Below are positions 44,129 to 53,119 of a DNA stretch of 53,217 bases, piece after piece. The notes below the pieces were generated by a model. It was not told where the DNA came from, ran no database searches, and saw nothing but the letters and a program-made list of their open reading frames with translations. Numbering within the stretch: the stretch's first letter is position 1; each line of letters opens with the position of its first letter. This DNA comes from Novosphingobium panipatense. GTDB lineage: Bacteria; Pseudomonadota; Alphaproteobacteria; Sphingomonadales; Sphingomonadaceae. Made by a program: the position numbers and the translations under genes. Where the stretch lies: positions 1 to 53,217 of the forward strand of contig NZ_MSQB01000008.1 in the NCBI RefSeq assembly GCF_002149965.1. Direction: 5' to 3'.

Positions 44129-45022
44129 CTAAGCGATGCCCGCTCCGCCGGTAACGCCGTAGACTTCGCCGGTGATGTAGCTGCCTTCCTGCGAGGCGAG
44201 CAGGACATAGACCGGTGCGATCTCCACGGGCTGGCCGGGGCGGCCGAAGCGGCTGTGCTCGCCGAAATGGGCGACTTTCTCCTGCGGCTGCCCGCCGCTG
44301 GCCTGAAGCACCGTCCAGAACGGCCCCGGCGCCACTACATTGGCGCGAATGCCTTTCTCCATCAGTTGCTTGGCGAGCGCCTTGGTATAGGCGACGATGC
44401 CCGCCTTGGTCGTGGCATAGTCGAGCAGGATGTCCGAAGGCTCGTAAGCCTGCACCGATGCCGTGGTGATGACCGAGGCGCCTACCGGCAGGTGCGGCAC
44501 CGCCGCCTGGGTGATCCAGTGCATTGCATAGAGGTTGGTCTTGAGCGTCTTGTCGAAATCCTCGGACGAGACTTCGCTCACATTCTCGCGGAATTGCTGG
44601 CGCCCCGCATTGATAACGAGGATGTCGAGACCGCCAAGCCCCTTTACCGCGTCCTCGACCAGTTGGCGGCTCCAGCTTTCCTCGCTCACGTCTCCGGGCA
44701 ATGCCACCGCCTTGCGCCCCGCCGCCTCGATCAGGGCGATGACTTCGCGTGCATCCTCTTCCTCGCTCGGCAGATAGGCGATGGCAACGTCGGCGCCCTC
44801 GCGGGCATAGGCGATCGCGGCGGCGCGTCCGATGCCGGAATCGCCTCCGGTGACGAGCGCCTTGCGCCCCACGAGCTTGCCCGAGCCGACATAGCTTTCC
44901 TCGCCGTGATCGGGCCTTGGCTCCAGCTTGCCGGCAATGCCGGGGCGGGGTTGCGGCTGCTCAGGGAAGGGGGGCTTGGGGTACTGGCTGCGGGGATCCT
45001 GCATCGTGAGCCGGTCGGCCAT
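44129..45022 (-). CDS. short-chain dehydrogenase, YghA-like
   Basis: This 297-residue SDR has a long N-terminal tail rich in Pro ([14 protein letters not shown]) that is typical of YghA/general-stress SDRs. The cofactor motif [15 protein letters not shown], and catalytic YATTK are intact. The ATG at 45022 follows ACAGGAG. It converges with the PaoC-like gene (28 bases apart) and is divergent from the MBL-like gene at 45246. It may respond to osmotic or oxidative stress, as suggested for relatives. Confidence 0.85.
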   Translation of the reverse strand: MADRLTMQDPRSQYPKPPFPEQPQPRPGIAGKLEPRPDHGEESYVGSGKLVGRKALVTGGDSGIGRAAAIAYAREGADVAIAYLPSEEEDAREVIALIEAAGRKAVALPGDVSEESWSRQLVEDAVKGLGGLDILVINAGRQQFRENVSEVSSEDFDKTLKTNLYAMHWITQAAVPHLPVGASVITTASVQAYEPSDILLDYATTKAGIVAYTKALAKQLMEKGIRANVVAPGPFWTVLQASGGQPQEKVAHFGEHSRFGRPGQPVEIAPVYVLLASQEGSYITGEVYGVTGGAGIA

Positions 45023-45245
45023 GAAAGCTCCTGTGGTTCGAAGGTCTTGAAATGACAACGGCGGCATCCGGTACGAGTTGCACTTCGGCGCGGCGTTCCG
45101 GCCCGGATCGATCGCAGTTCGCCGCGCGTCTTGCGAATTCTGCCCGTCCGCGGGATTTTTGGCAGGAACGTTGGCAGCTCCGGCGGTTTGCACTCGCATC
45201 CCCGGCGGATCGTCATCCGCTCTCAACGGCGGAGCCAGGCCGAAC

Positions 45246-46004
45246 ATGCAGCAGCTTGCCGAGAATTTCTGGAATTTCCGCGGTTCGTTCAAGGTGGCAG
45301 GAATCCTCGATCTCGGCACCCACATGTCGCTGGTGCGCAGGCCCGATGGGCGCTTCACCCTGATCGACAGCTACGGCGTGGCCGGCGCCGACCGCGATGC
45401 ACTGCTGAAGCTGACCGGAAACGGCGAAGCCATCGACGCGATCGTCAACGTCCACCCCTTCCACACCCTGCATTGCAATGCAGCCCACGAACTGGCCCCC
45501 CGCGCGCGGCTGTTCGGAACCCGGCGGCACCGCGAGCAGGCGCCCGAACTTCCCTGGGAAGACGCGGCGATAGAGGACGTAGCCACGCAGGCCCGGTTCG
45601 AGGGGCTCGACTTCTCCGTGCCTGCCGGGCTCGATCTGGTGACCGGAGATGACAGCGTCCATGCCGCTTCGGTCCTTGTCCGGCACCAGGAGAGCGGCAT
45701 CGTCCATGTCGACGATACGCTGATGGTGCTGGCCGCGCCCGGCTTGCTCGGCCGTGTCCTGCCCCAGTCGCGGCTGCGCTTTCATCCGATGCTGGGAAAG
45801 GCATTGCAGAACCGTCCCGGCGCCGCCGACGATTTTGCCGCATGGGCCGGCGATCTTGCGCGCGACTGGGCAGAAACGCCGATCGTCTGCGCCGCGCATT
45901 CGGCCGTGCGCCGCCTCCGCCCCGGCGGTTGGCGCAACGAGGTGACGCATGCGCTCTCCGCTGCGGCGGGGACACTAGGCCGTCACCGCGCGCGCCACGG
46001 CTGA
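45246..46004 (+). CDS. MBL-like protein with a modified metal motif
   Basis: This 252-residue protein looks like an MBL-fold hydrolase: opening strand [22 protein letters not shown] and a strand ending [16 protein letters not shown]. The standard HxHxDH is replaced by HPFHTLH (His-x2-His-x2-His) with no Asp at the usual place. Similar motifs occur in DUF4336-like proteins whose activity is unclear. The frame extends 168 bases upstream without a better start. It is followed 41 bases later by a flavin disulfide oxidoreductase gene, likely one transcript. Confidence 0.6.
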   Translation: MQQLAENFWNFRGSFKVAGILDLGTHMSLVRRPDGRFTLIDSYGVAGADRDALLKLTGNGEAIDAIVNVHPFHTLHCNAAHELAPRARLFGTRRHREQAPELPWEDAAIEDVATQARFEGLDFSVPAGLDLVTGDDSVHAASVLVRHQESGIVHVDDTLMVLAAPGLLGRVLPQSRLRFHPMLGKALQNRPGAADDFAAWAGDLARDWAETPIVCAAHSAVRRLRPGGWRNEVTHALSAAAGTLGRHRARHG

Positions 46005-46045
46005 TGCCGGACGCGCTCTCTCCATTCTAGCGGAAACACCAGACC

Positions 46046-47476
46046 ATGAACGACAATCCAGCCAGCGCACTTGTCCTGAAGACCGACGTCGCGGTGATCG
46101 GCGGGGGTACTGCCGGTCTCGCGGCCGAGCGCGCCGCGCGCAAGAACGGGGCTTCCACGCTGCTGATCGATCCCGATTTCAACGGGACCACCTGCGCGCG
46201 GGTGGGCTGCATGCCCTCCAAGCTGCTGATCGCCGCAAGCCGGGAAGCCGCACGCATCGAACGGGCGGGCTTGTTCGGGATCGAGGTGGAGGGCGTACGG
46301 ATAGACGGTCCTGCGGTGCTGCGGCGTGTGCGGATCGAGCGCGACAGGTTCGCCCGCCTGACGCGCGAGGCCATCGCGCGGCTGCCGAAGGAAGTGGCGA
46401 TCCGTGCCCGCGCCCGTTTCGAGGGGCCGGGACGCCTCCTTCTTGACGACGGGCGGCAGGTGGAAGCGCGCACGATCGTCATCGCGACCGGTTCTGCGCC
46501 GATCCTGCCGGAGCCTTTCGCGGCGCTGGGCGCGGCTGCGCTCACCAGCGACACGGTTTTCGATCTGGAGGACCTGCCCCGGCGCCTTGCCGTGGTCGGC
46601 TCGGGCGCCATCGGCCTCGAACTGGCACAGGCCTTCGCCCACCTCGGCGTCGAAGTGGCGCTGTTCGACAAGGGCGAGCGCATGGCCAAGGTTCGCTGCG
46701 ACAAAGTCCACGGTGCGCTGCGCGAAGTCATGGAGGACGATCTCGCCCTGCATCTCGGTGTTGACGTCACACCGCATGCGTCGGACCATGGCGTGCGCCT
46801 GAGCTGGAACGGAGCGAGCGAGGGCGAGGCATTGTTCGACAAGGTCCTCGTCGCGGTCGGGCGAAAGCCGCAGCTGGGCGGGCTCGATCTCGACAAGGCC
46901 GGGCTTGACCTCGACGATCATGGCGTCCCCCGCTACGAGCGCACCACGATGCGCTGCGGGGAAAGTTCTGTCTTCATGGCGGGAGACGCGGCGGCGGACC
47001 TGCCGCTTCTGCACGAAGCCTCGCACGAGGGCGCCATCGCCGGGCGCAACGCAGCCGCCTTTCCCGCGCCGATCCCTGTCGAGCGCAATACGCCCTTTGC
47101 GATCACGTTTACCGAGCCGGTGCTGGCTACGATCGGCAAGGCGGAAAAGGAGGGGGCCGTAACCGGTTCAGCAGACTTCTCCAACCAGGGCCGAGCGCGC
47201 GTTGACGGGCTCAATCGCGGGATCCTGACCCTCTATGCCGCAGCGCCCGACGGCAGGCTGATCGGTGCCGACCTGATCGCGCCTGCGGGCGAGCATCTGG
47301 CGCATATGCTGGCCTGGGCGGTGCAGGGCGGCCTCACCGCGACGCAGCTTCTGAACATGCCTTTCTACCACCCGACCGTGGAGGAGGGGCTGAAACAGGC
47401 GCTGCGCACCATCTGCGCCGCTACGCCCATCGCCCTCCCGCCCGATCAGGATGCGGGTACGCCCGCCGGGGCGTGA
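46046..47476 (+). CDS. pyridine-nucleotide disulfide oxidoreductase, dihydrolipoyl-dehydrogenase-like
   Basis: This 476-residue FAD flavoprotein has the Rossmann start VAVIGGGTAGLAAERAARKN, the redox pair Cys50-Cys55 (TCARVGCMPSK), a central NAD(P) motif VVGSGAIGLELAQAF, and the C-terminal active-site FYHPTVEEG (His-Glu). These are all features of the dihydrolipoyl dehydrogenase/mercuric reductase group. No pyruvate- or oxoglutarate-dehydrogenase subunits are near, so an independent reductase role is likely. It shares a transcript with the MBL-like gene by spacing. Confidence 0.85.
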   Translation: MNDNPASALVLKTDVAVIGGGTAGLAAERAARKNGASTLLIDPDFNGTTCARVGCMPSKLLIAASREAARIERAGLFGIEVEGVRIDGPAVLRRVRIERDRFARLTREAIARLPKEVAIRARARFEGPGRLLLDDGRQVEARTIVIATGSAPILPEPFAALGAAALTSDTVFDLEDLPRRLAVVGSGAIGLELAQAFAHLGVEVALFDKGERMAKVRCDKVHGALREVMEDDLALHLGVDVTPHASDHGVRLSWNGASEGEALFDKVLVAVGRKPQLGGLDLDKAGLDLDDHGVPRYERTTMRCGESSVFMAGDAAADLPLLHEASHEGAIAGRNAAAFPAPIPVERNTPFAITFTEPVLATIGKAEKEGAVTGSADFSNQGRARVDGLNRGILTLYAAAPDGRLIGADLIAPAGEHLAHMLAWAVQGGLTATQLLNMPFYHPTVEEGLKQALRTICAATPIALPPDQDAGTPAGA

Positions 47477-47613
47477 CGGTTTGCCTCTCGATGAGCAGGC
47501 CTGTTCTTGCCACCTGTCTTTGCAGGATTTGCGGAACATAGGGACAGAACGGATGTTCTAGACCCAAGCTGCTCGAAAAGGTCGACGCAGCGTCGGTACC
47601 TAGGGAGAGACCC

Positions 47614-47781
47614 ATGTTTCGCTGGGCCATCATTTTCGCTGTTGTTGCACTTATCGCGGCGCTGCTCGGCTTTGGCGGCGTTGCTGGCCTGTCGGCGAGC
47701 TTTGCAAAGGTGTTCCTGCTCGTCGCGGTCGTGATCCTGGTTCTTGGCTTCTTCTTTGGCCGGGGCAAAAGGATTCCCTGA
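47614..47781 (+). CDS. DUF1328 small membrane protein (YtjA-like)
   Basis: This 55-residue protein, too short for most gene lists, begins [20 protein letters not shown] and ends [11 protein letters not shown]. It is two hydrophobic helices joined by a short loop ([12 protein letters not shown]), the pattern of the DUF1328/YtjA family, often stress-associated. The ATG follows TAGGGAGAGACCC. The function is unknown. Stop at 47779-47781. Confidence 0.85.
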   Translation: MFRWAIIFAVVALIAALLGFGGVAGLSASFAKVFLLVAVVILVLGFFFGRGKRIP

Positions 47782-47861
47782 GTCCCGGTGCGGTCGGCAG
47801 GAAACAATCGGGATTGCCAGGCATTGCGGAGACATCGTTTTTCTCGTCGAGGAGATCCCGA

Positions 47862-48311
47862 TTGCCCAGTGCAACCATAACCGCCCGGACGGCACGATCT
47901 CCTCTGCGGCCGCTGCACTCTCTCCTGCTGTCCTTTCCGGTTGCTCTGTTTCCCTGTGCGTTCCTGACCGACGTAACTTACCTGAAGACCTCGCAGATCC
48001 AGTGGACCAACTTTTCGGCCTGGCTCATTGTCGGAGCGCTGATCCCGGGCGGTCTTGCGCTGTTGTGGGATCTGTTGGCTCTCTGGCGCGGCAGGGCGGC
48101 ACGGCGCCCTCGCCGCTTGGCTTCCCCGTTGTTGTTGGCCGCCGCGTGGATCGCAGGTTTGCTGAATGCCTTCCAGCATAGCCATGACGGCTGGGCCTCG
48201 GTGGGAATGCCGGGGCTGGTATTGTCCGCCGTCAGCGCGGCGCTGGCGCTCGCGGCCGGTTGGACGGCCTGGTCCCGGTCAGGTGATACGGCAGTGGGGG
48301 CAGTCCGATGA
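47862..48311 (+). CDS. DUF2231-family membrane protein
   Basis: This 149-residue protein starts at TTG 47862, which has GAGGAG seven bases upstream; the more upstream ATG at 47814 gives a non-membrane prefix and no ribosome site. The body has about four hydrophobic helices and opens with PLHSLLLSFPVALFPCAFLTDVTYL, a DUF2231 hallmark (PLHPxLVHFPIAL). The function is unknown, usually a membrane-bound companion of redox proteins. It overlaps the next gene by 4 bases (ATGA at 48308-48311). Confidence 0.75.
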   Translation: MPSATITARTARSPLRPLHSLLLSFPVALFPCAFLTDVTYLKTSQIQWTNFSAWLIVGALIPGGLALLWDLLALWRGRAARRPRRLASPLLLAAAWIAGLLNAFQHSHDGWASVGMPGLVLSAVSAALALAAGWTAWSRSGDTAVGAVR

Positions 48312-49609
48312 AGACAGGTCTGCTCGCCACAAGCATTTGCGCGTTCATGCTAGCATCCTGCGGCCAAAGCGATCCGGGTCTTGACCAGACAGGTTCCAAG
48401 CCGGATTTGCCCGAGCAACGCCAGACGCTGCTGCCGCCCATGAAAATCGCGACACCCAAGGGCTGGAACGGAGAGGCGCCCAAAGCGCCCGCCGGTTTCA
48501 CCGTGACGGCCATGGCGACCGGGCTCGCAGTGCCGCGCCAGGTCCTCGTGCTGCCGAACGGCGACATTCTGGTGGCCGAAGGCATGGGCGGACAAGATGC
48601 GCCGACCCTTCGGCCAAAGGATGTCATCGCCGGCTATATCAAATCGATGGGCAAGACTTCCGTGAAAGGCGGCAACCGCGTGACTCTCCTGAGAGACGCC
48701 GACGGCGACGGGAAGGCAGAACTGCGCACGGAATTCGCGACCGGCCTCAACGCGCCCTATGGTCTGGCTTACGTCGGCGGCAACATCTACGTGGCGAACC
48801 AGGACGCGGTCATCCGTTTCCCTTACCGCGACGGCATGACCCGGGCCGACGGTCCCAGGCAGGAACTCGTGAAGCTGCCTTCGCGGATCAACCACCATTG
48901 GACCAAGGCGACGACCGCCTCTGCCGATGGATCGAAGCTCTATGTGGGCATCGGGTCGAACAGCAATGTCGGCGAGCGCGGGCTCGATGTCGAAGAGGAC
49001 CGCGCCGTGATCTGGGAAATCGACCGCGAGACAGGCGCGCGCCGTACTTATGCCTCGGGCGTGCGCAATCCTACTGCGCTTGCGGTCGATCCGGCAGGAG
49101 GACAGCTCTGGGCGGTCGCCAACGAGCGCGACGAGCTGGGGCCGCAGTTGGTTCCCGATTACCTCACGTCGATACGCGACGGCGGATTTTACGGCTGGCC
49201 TTACAGCTATTGGGGCAAGAACGTCGATCCGCGCGTCCATCCCCAACGGCCAGACATGGTGCGCAAGGCGATCACGCCGGACTACGCGCTGGGGTCTCAT
49301 GTCGCTGCGCTGGGGTTGTCATTCGTTACAGGACCGGGACTGGGGGGTGGTTACCAGCAGGGTGCCTTCGTCGGCGAGCATGGCAGTTGGAACCGCCAGG
49401 ATTTCTCGGGGTACAAGGTGGTTTGGGTGCCGTTCGCCGGGGGGCGGCCATCGGGCAAGCCTCAGGATTTTCTGACAGGTTTCCTCAAGGCAGGTCATGC
49501 CCGCGGACGACCGGTCGGTGTGACGTATGATCCGATCGGCGGCGCTCTGCTGGTGGCAGACGACCTTTCCAACACTTTGTGGCGGGTTGCTCCCTCGCAG
49601 CGCGAATAG
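48308..49609 (+). CDS. PQQ-dependent sugar (sorbosone-type) dehydrogenase lipoprotein
   Basis: This 433-residue protein has a lipoprotein signal (CAFMLASC, Cys18) and a beta-propeller of the sGDH/L-sorbosone dehydrogenase family: APAGFTVTAMATGLAVPRQVLVLPNGDILVAE, ASGVRNPTALAVDP, NERDELG, GFYGWPYSYWG and GEHGSWNR. These enzymes use pyrroloquinoline quinone and act in the periplasm. It is translationally coupled to the DUF2231 gene, which may anchor it or pass electrons. The exact sugar or aldehyde substrate is unknown. Confidence 0.87.
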   Translation: MKTGLLATSICAFMLASCGQSDPGLDQTGSKPDLPEQRQTLLPPMKIATPKGWNGEAPKAPAGFTVTAMATGLAVPRQVLVLPNGDILVAEGMGGQDAPTLRPKDVIAGYIKSMGKTSVKGGNRVTLLRDADGDGKAELRTEFATGLNAPYGLAYVGGNIYVANQDAVIRFPYRDGMTRADGPRQELVKLPSRINHHWTKATTASADGSKLYVGIGSNSNVGERGLDVEEDRAVIWEIDRETGARRTYASGVRNPTALAVDPAGGQLWAVANERDELGPQLVPDYLTSIRDGGFYGWPYSYWGKNVDPRVHPQRPDMVRKAITPDYALGSHVAALGLSFVTGPGLGGGYQQGAFVGEHGSWNRQDFSGYKVVWVPFAGGRPSGKPQDFLTGFLKAGHARGRPVGVTYDPIGGALLVADDLSNTLWRVAPSQRE

Positions 49610-49982
49610 GACAGGCCATCCGGCGAACGGTATAAGGGCTGAGATACAGTTTTGGCGAGACGCGACAGAACAACAAAGCCTTTAGGCGCTGAAGCGCGCG
49701 GGCATCGCAGACCTTCCGAATTAAGCGGTGAAGGATGCCTCAGCAGCAAAAGTGATTTTGAGGTGCTTCTCGGCAGCAATCAACGAGCAGCAGCGCCGAA
49801 CTGCGATTCGTAGGGCTGATTGGCGACAAGAAAATGTACGTTTATGAAGAGCTTATCAGGGTTTGTGGCCCGAGCTTCCCGCGGATTCCTGTGCGTTCCC
49901 CTGTAGCGGGGATATTTTCCAAGGCATGATTGAGGAATGGGCTGAAACCTAGGCTCACGAAGCGCAGAAAACTGCGCCGCCG
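49610..49982. other. intergenic region between sugar dehydrogenase and tRNA-Ser
   Basis: No gene is recognised in these 373 bases. A GCGCAG-AAAA-CTGCGC hairpin (49962-49977) is close to the 3' end of the tRNA on its downstream side and could help end its transcript. CCCCTGTAGCGGGG near 49900 is another small hairpin. The region is less GC-rich in places than its neighbours. Confidence 0.45.
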
Positions 49983-50074
49983 TGGCGGAGACGGAGGGAT
50001 TCGAACCCTCGGTACCCCCTTAAGAGTACGACGGTTTAGCAAACCGCTGGTTTCAGCCACTCACCCACGTCTCC
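49983..50074 (-). tRNA. tRNA-Ser (anticodon GCU)
   Basis: The minus strand reads as a class-II tRNA with a long variable arm: acceptor stem GGAGACG paired with CGTCTCC, anticodon loop TTTGCTAAA (GCT), the T-loop GGTTCGAATCC and an encoded 3' CCA. Length is 92 nt including CCA. The anticodon reads AGC/AGU serine codons. The 3' end faces the accessory part of the window (left), as in many genomic-island integration sites. Confidence 0.95.
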
Positions 50075-50343
50075 GCATGCGGCCTAGGAGGCGCCGTATA
50101 ACGGGGGGCATTCAGCTCGGCAAGAGGGTGATGTGCTAGATTTTTGCACCTGTGGAAATGTTTGTTCGGCTTACGCCTGGGCCCAAGGTTTTCGCGGGAT
50201 TCGATCTGCCGCAAAACCGACTCGTCCCGTCGCCCGTTCATTGCGGGGTCATGCGCTCTGGATTCTCTAGTGACATGCCGCAGTGTGCGCTTAGGAGCGT
50301 GCCTGTCACACGGAATTCGGGATCGCCATTGGAGGGCCACCAG

Positions 50344-51168
50344 ATGTCATTCACCACGCAAATCGCCGCCAGGGGGGCGTCGGTTCGCTTGTCGCGAAAG
50401 ATCGGCGGCGCCGTCGCGGCCATGTTTGTCCTGCTTGCGCCCATCGCGCCTGCAGTCGCGCAAGTGACGACAGTAGACCCGGACGCGGCGATCGACAGCG
50501 ATCTTAACGGCAATTCCGCAGGCACCACGTATGCACCGCCTGCCGAATCGCCGCCGCCTGTCGATGCGCCTGCCTATCCGGGCAACGGCACGCCGGTCGA
50601 TAATGGCGCCCCTTACGGATCGCCGCCCGCGCCCGCGCCCGCGCCTGCGCCCGCGACGCCGACCAGCCCGCCTGCCGACGGCTCGACGACCTACCGCCAG
50701 GACGACCTGATCGGCGCGGCCGAGGGCGTTTTCGGCAAGGGTGCGAAAGGCCTGGCCGGGGTGATCGAGGACCTGCTAAAGAAGCAGGGTGAACCTAACG
50801 GCTATATCGTCGGGCGCGAAGGTGGCGGCGCGATTGCCGTCGGGCTGCGCTACGGCTCGGGCACACTCTATCACAAGGTGGAGGGCGAGCAGCCGGTCTA
50901 CTGGACCGGGCCGTCGATTGGTTTCGATGCCGGTGCCAATGCAGGCAATGCCTTCGTGCTCGTCTACAACCTCTATGACACCGAAGATCTCTATCATCGG
51001 TTCGGTGCGGGCGAAGGGCAGGCCTACCTAGTGGGTGGTTTCACCGTCAGCTACCTGCGGCGCGGCAATGTCGTCCTGATCCCCGTGCGCGCGGGCGCGG
51101 GTCTGCGCCTCGGTGCGAACATCGGCTACATGAAGTTCACGCACAAGCAGAGCTGGATGCCGTTCTAA
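50344..51168 (+). CDS. eipA: EipA-family (DUF1134) envelope protein
   Basis: This 274-residue protein has a signal peptide (IGGAVAAMFVLLAPIAPAVAQ), a Pro/Ala-rich low-complexity linker of PAPAPAPAPA type (about residues 85-115) and a C-terminal DUF1134 domain (GEPNGYIVGREGGGAIAVGLRYG, shortened here; WTGPSIGFDAGANAGNAFVLVYNL). EipA of Brucella is a periplasmic/inner-membrane protein required for envelope integrity and linked to O-antigen. The ATG at 50344 is preceded by TTGGAGGGCCACCAG; the upstream frame is not protein-like. A terminator-like hairpin follows. Confidence 0.88.
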   Translation: MSFTTQIAARGASVRLSRKIGGAVAAMFVLLAPIAPAVAQVTTVDPDAAIDSDLNGNSAGTTYAPPAESPPPVDAPAYPGNGTPVDNGAPYGSPPAPAPAPAPATPTSPPADGSTTYRQDDLIGAAEGVFGKGAKGLAGVIEDLLKKQGEPNGYIVGREGGGAIAVGLRYGSGTLYHKVEGEQPVYWTGPSIGFDAGANAGNAFVLVYNLYDTEDLYHRFGAGEGQAYLVGGFTVSYLRRGNVVLIPVRAGAGLRLGANIGYMKFTHKQSWMPF

Positions 51169-51192
51169 GGTATCTTCGCGAGATTTCGTAAA

Positions 51193-51230
51193 GACAGTGC
51201 GGCGCCGGCTCATACCGGTGCCGCACTGTC
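51193..51230 (+). terminator. hairpin after eipA
   Basis: A 16-bp stem (51193-51208 with 51215-51230, one wobble pair) has a 6-base loop. The stem is GC-rich and starts 24 bases after the eipA stop. There is no T tract, so termination is plausible but not certain. Confidence 0.55.
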
Positions 51231-51398
51231 TCGTCGTGCCGGGCTTGTTTCGCGATCGCAATCTTGCCCTGATTTCAAACATAATTACCTTGCGTCCATG
51301 CTCTGCGCGTTCGGCGCGCGATAAATTTGCGGTTCTCGGCAATTCTCGGTCGATCGGGCATTGCGCGCTTTGGTCGCCCGGTCTAAGGCCCGCCCGCC

Positions 51399-52577
51399 AT
51401 GCTTACGAACCTTCAGCAACAGCCCGCCGACGCGCTTCTTGCGCTGATCAAGCTCCACAACGACGATCCGCGCGCGGACAAGATCGACCTTGGTGTCGGC
51501 GTCTACCGCACCGGTGAGGGCGACACGCCTGTGTTCCGCTCGATCAAGGCCGCAGAGGCCAAACTGGTCGCGGAACAGGATTCGAAAGCCTACCTCGGCC
51601 CCGAGGGCGACATGGGCTTCGTCGAAGCGCTGATGCCCTACGTCTTCGGCAAGGCCGACCCCTCGATGGGTGGCCGCATCGAAGGCATGCAGACCCCCGG
51701 CGGCACCGGCTCGCTGCGCCTCGCGCTCGCCATGGTGAAGCGCGCGGGTTACCACCGCATCATCGTCGGCGTTCCCAGCTGGCCCAACCACGCCCAGATC
51801 TGCGCCGACCTTGGCCTTGAAGTCGTTGAATTCAATCACGCGCTCGCTTCGGGCACTGTGGATATGGACGCGCTGCGCGGCGCCATCGCCGATGCCCGGG
51901 AAGGCGACGCCATCCTGCTGCACGGCTGCTGCCACAACCCCACCGGCATCGACTACAGCAACGAGCAGTGGGACGAGATCGCTGGCCTGATCGCCGCATC
52001 GAAGATCCTGCCCATCCTCGACCTCGCCTACCAGGGCCTGGGCAAGGGCATGGAGGAAGACGCCTACGGCCTGCGCCGCGTGCTCGCCGTCGTGCCGGAA
52101 GCGCTGATCTGCTATTCGTGCGACAAGAACTTCGGCCTCTACCGTGACCGCGTTGGCGCGCTATACGCGATGGTCGCCGATCCGGCCGATCTCGCCAAGG
52201 TCATGTCGAACGGCCACAATCTGGCCCGCGCCAACTGGTCGCAGCCGCCAGACCACGGCGGTGCCGCTGTCCGCCTCGTCCTCGAAGACGAGAAGCTGAC
52301 CGCCGACTGGCTTGCCGAGCTGGATGAAATGCGCGACCGTATGCGCGAAGTGCGCGCCAAGCTGGCCGAGGCGGGTACCGCCGGTACGGCCGATCTGACG
52401 CCGATGGGCGGCCAGAACGGCCTGTTCTCGATCGTGCCGCTGAACAAGGACCAGGTCCTTGCCATGCGCACCAAGCACGGCATCTACATGGCAGGTTCGG
52501 GCCGCATCAACGTGGCGGGCCTGACGATGGGCAACATCGACAAGTTCATCGCCGCCGTTGCGGACGTGACTGCCTGA
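51399..52577 (+). CDS. class I aminotransferase, aspartate/aromatic type
   Basis: This 392-residue PLP-dependent aminotransferase (TyrB/AspC group) contains the PLP-lysine Lys243 (SCDKNFGLYRDRVG). Other active-site residues are Trp128, Asn180 (CHNPTG), Asp208 and Tyr211 (LDLAYQGLGKG). The opening LGVGVYRTGEG is typical of the family. It moves amino groups between glutamate/aspartate or aromatic amino acids and 2-oxo acids in the cytoplasm. The ATG at 51399 is preceded by a 230-bp gap. The next gene starts 2 bases after its stop. Confidence 0.88.
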   Translation: MLTNLQQQPADALLALIKLHNDDPRADKIDLGVGVYRTGEGDTPVFRSIKAAEAKLVAEQDSKAYLGPEGDMGFVEALMPYVFGKADPSMGGRIEGMQTPGGTGSLRLALAMVKRAGYHRIIVGVPSWPNHAQICADLGLEVVEFNHALASGTVDMDALRGAIADAREGDAILLHGCCHNPTGIDYSNEQWDEIAGLIAASKILPILDLAYQGLGKGMEEDAYGLRRVLAVVPEALICYSCDKNFGLYRDRVGALYAMVADPADLAKVMSNGHNLARANWSQPPDHGGAAVRLVLEDEKLTADWLAELDEMRDRMREVRAKLAEAGTAGTADLTPMGGQNGLFSIVPLNKDQVLAMRTKHGIYMAGSGRINVAGLTMGNIDKFIAAVADVTA

Positions 52578-52579
52578 TT

Positions 52580-53119
52580 ATGGATCGCCAGCCGGTCCTC
52601 GATGGGGACCGGCTGGTCCTCCGCCCCATTCGCGCGGACGATTGGGACGCGCTTTTTGCGGTCGCTTCGGACCGCGAGATCTGGGCGGTTCATCCCGCCC
52701 ATGATCGTTGGCAGGAACCGGTGTTCCGCCAGTTCTTTGCCGACGCTCTGGATGGCGGCGGTGCTTTCGCCATTATCGAAAAGCAGAGCGGTGCCGTGAT
52801 CGGCTCCAGCCGCTATGGCCCGCCTGAGGGCGACGAGATCGAGATCGGCTGGTCCTTTCTCGCCCGCGCCCATTGGGGCAGCGGCCTCAACGCCGAAATG
52901 AAGCGCCTGATGCTGGCCCACGCGCTGGCGCATTTCGAGCGGGTGATCTTCAAGGTCGGCGCGGAGAATGTGATCTCACGCAAGGCCATGGAGCATATCG
53001 GCGGGCGGCTGACCGACCGCTCGTTCGAGCGCGAGACCTGCGGTGTGGTGGGTGTGCATGTGATCTATGAAATCACGCGCGAGAGTTTCGCGGCGGGGCC
53101 TTTGAAGAACAAGGGATAA
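52580..53119 (+). CDS. GNAT N-acetyltransferase, RimJ/RimL-like
   Basis: This 179-residue GNAT acetyltransferase has the RimJ/RimL-type start RLVLRPIRADDWDALFAVASD, beta-4 EIEIGWSFLARAHWGSGLN (acetyl-CoA motif A region) and VIFKVGAENVISRKAMEHIGGR. It probably acetylates a small amine or ribosomal-type N-terminus. It is directly downstream of the aminotransferase, 2 bases apart, and the pair is probably one operon. The remaining 98 bases to the window end show no gene and finish in a run of nine G. Confidence 0.88.
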   Translation: MDRQPVLDGDRLVLRPIRADDWDALFAVASDREIWAVHPAHDRWQEPVFRQFFADALDGGGAFAIIEKQSGAVIGSSRYGPPEGDEIEIGWSFLARAHWGSGLNAEMKRLMLAHALAHFERVIFKVGAENVISRKAMEHIGGRLTDRSFERETCGVVGVHVIYEITRESFAAGPLKNKG

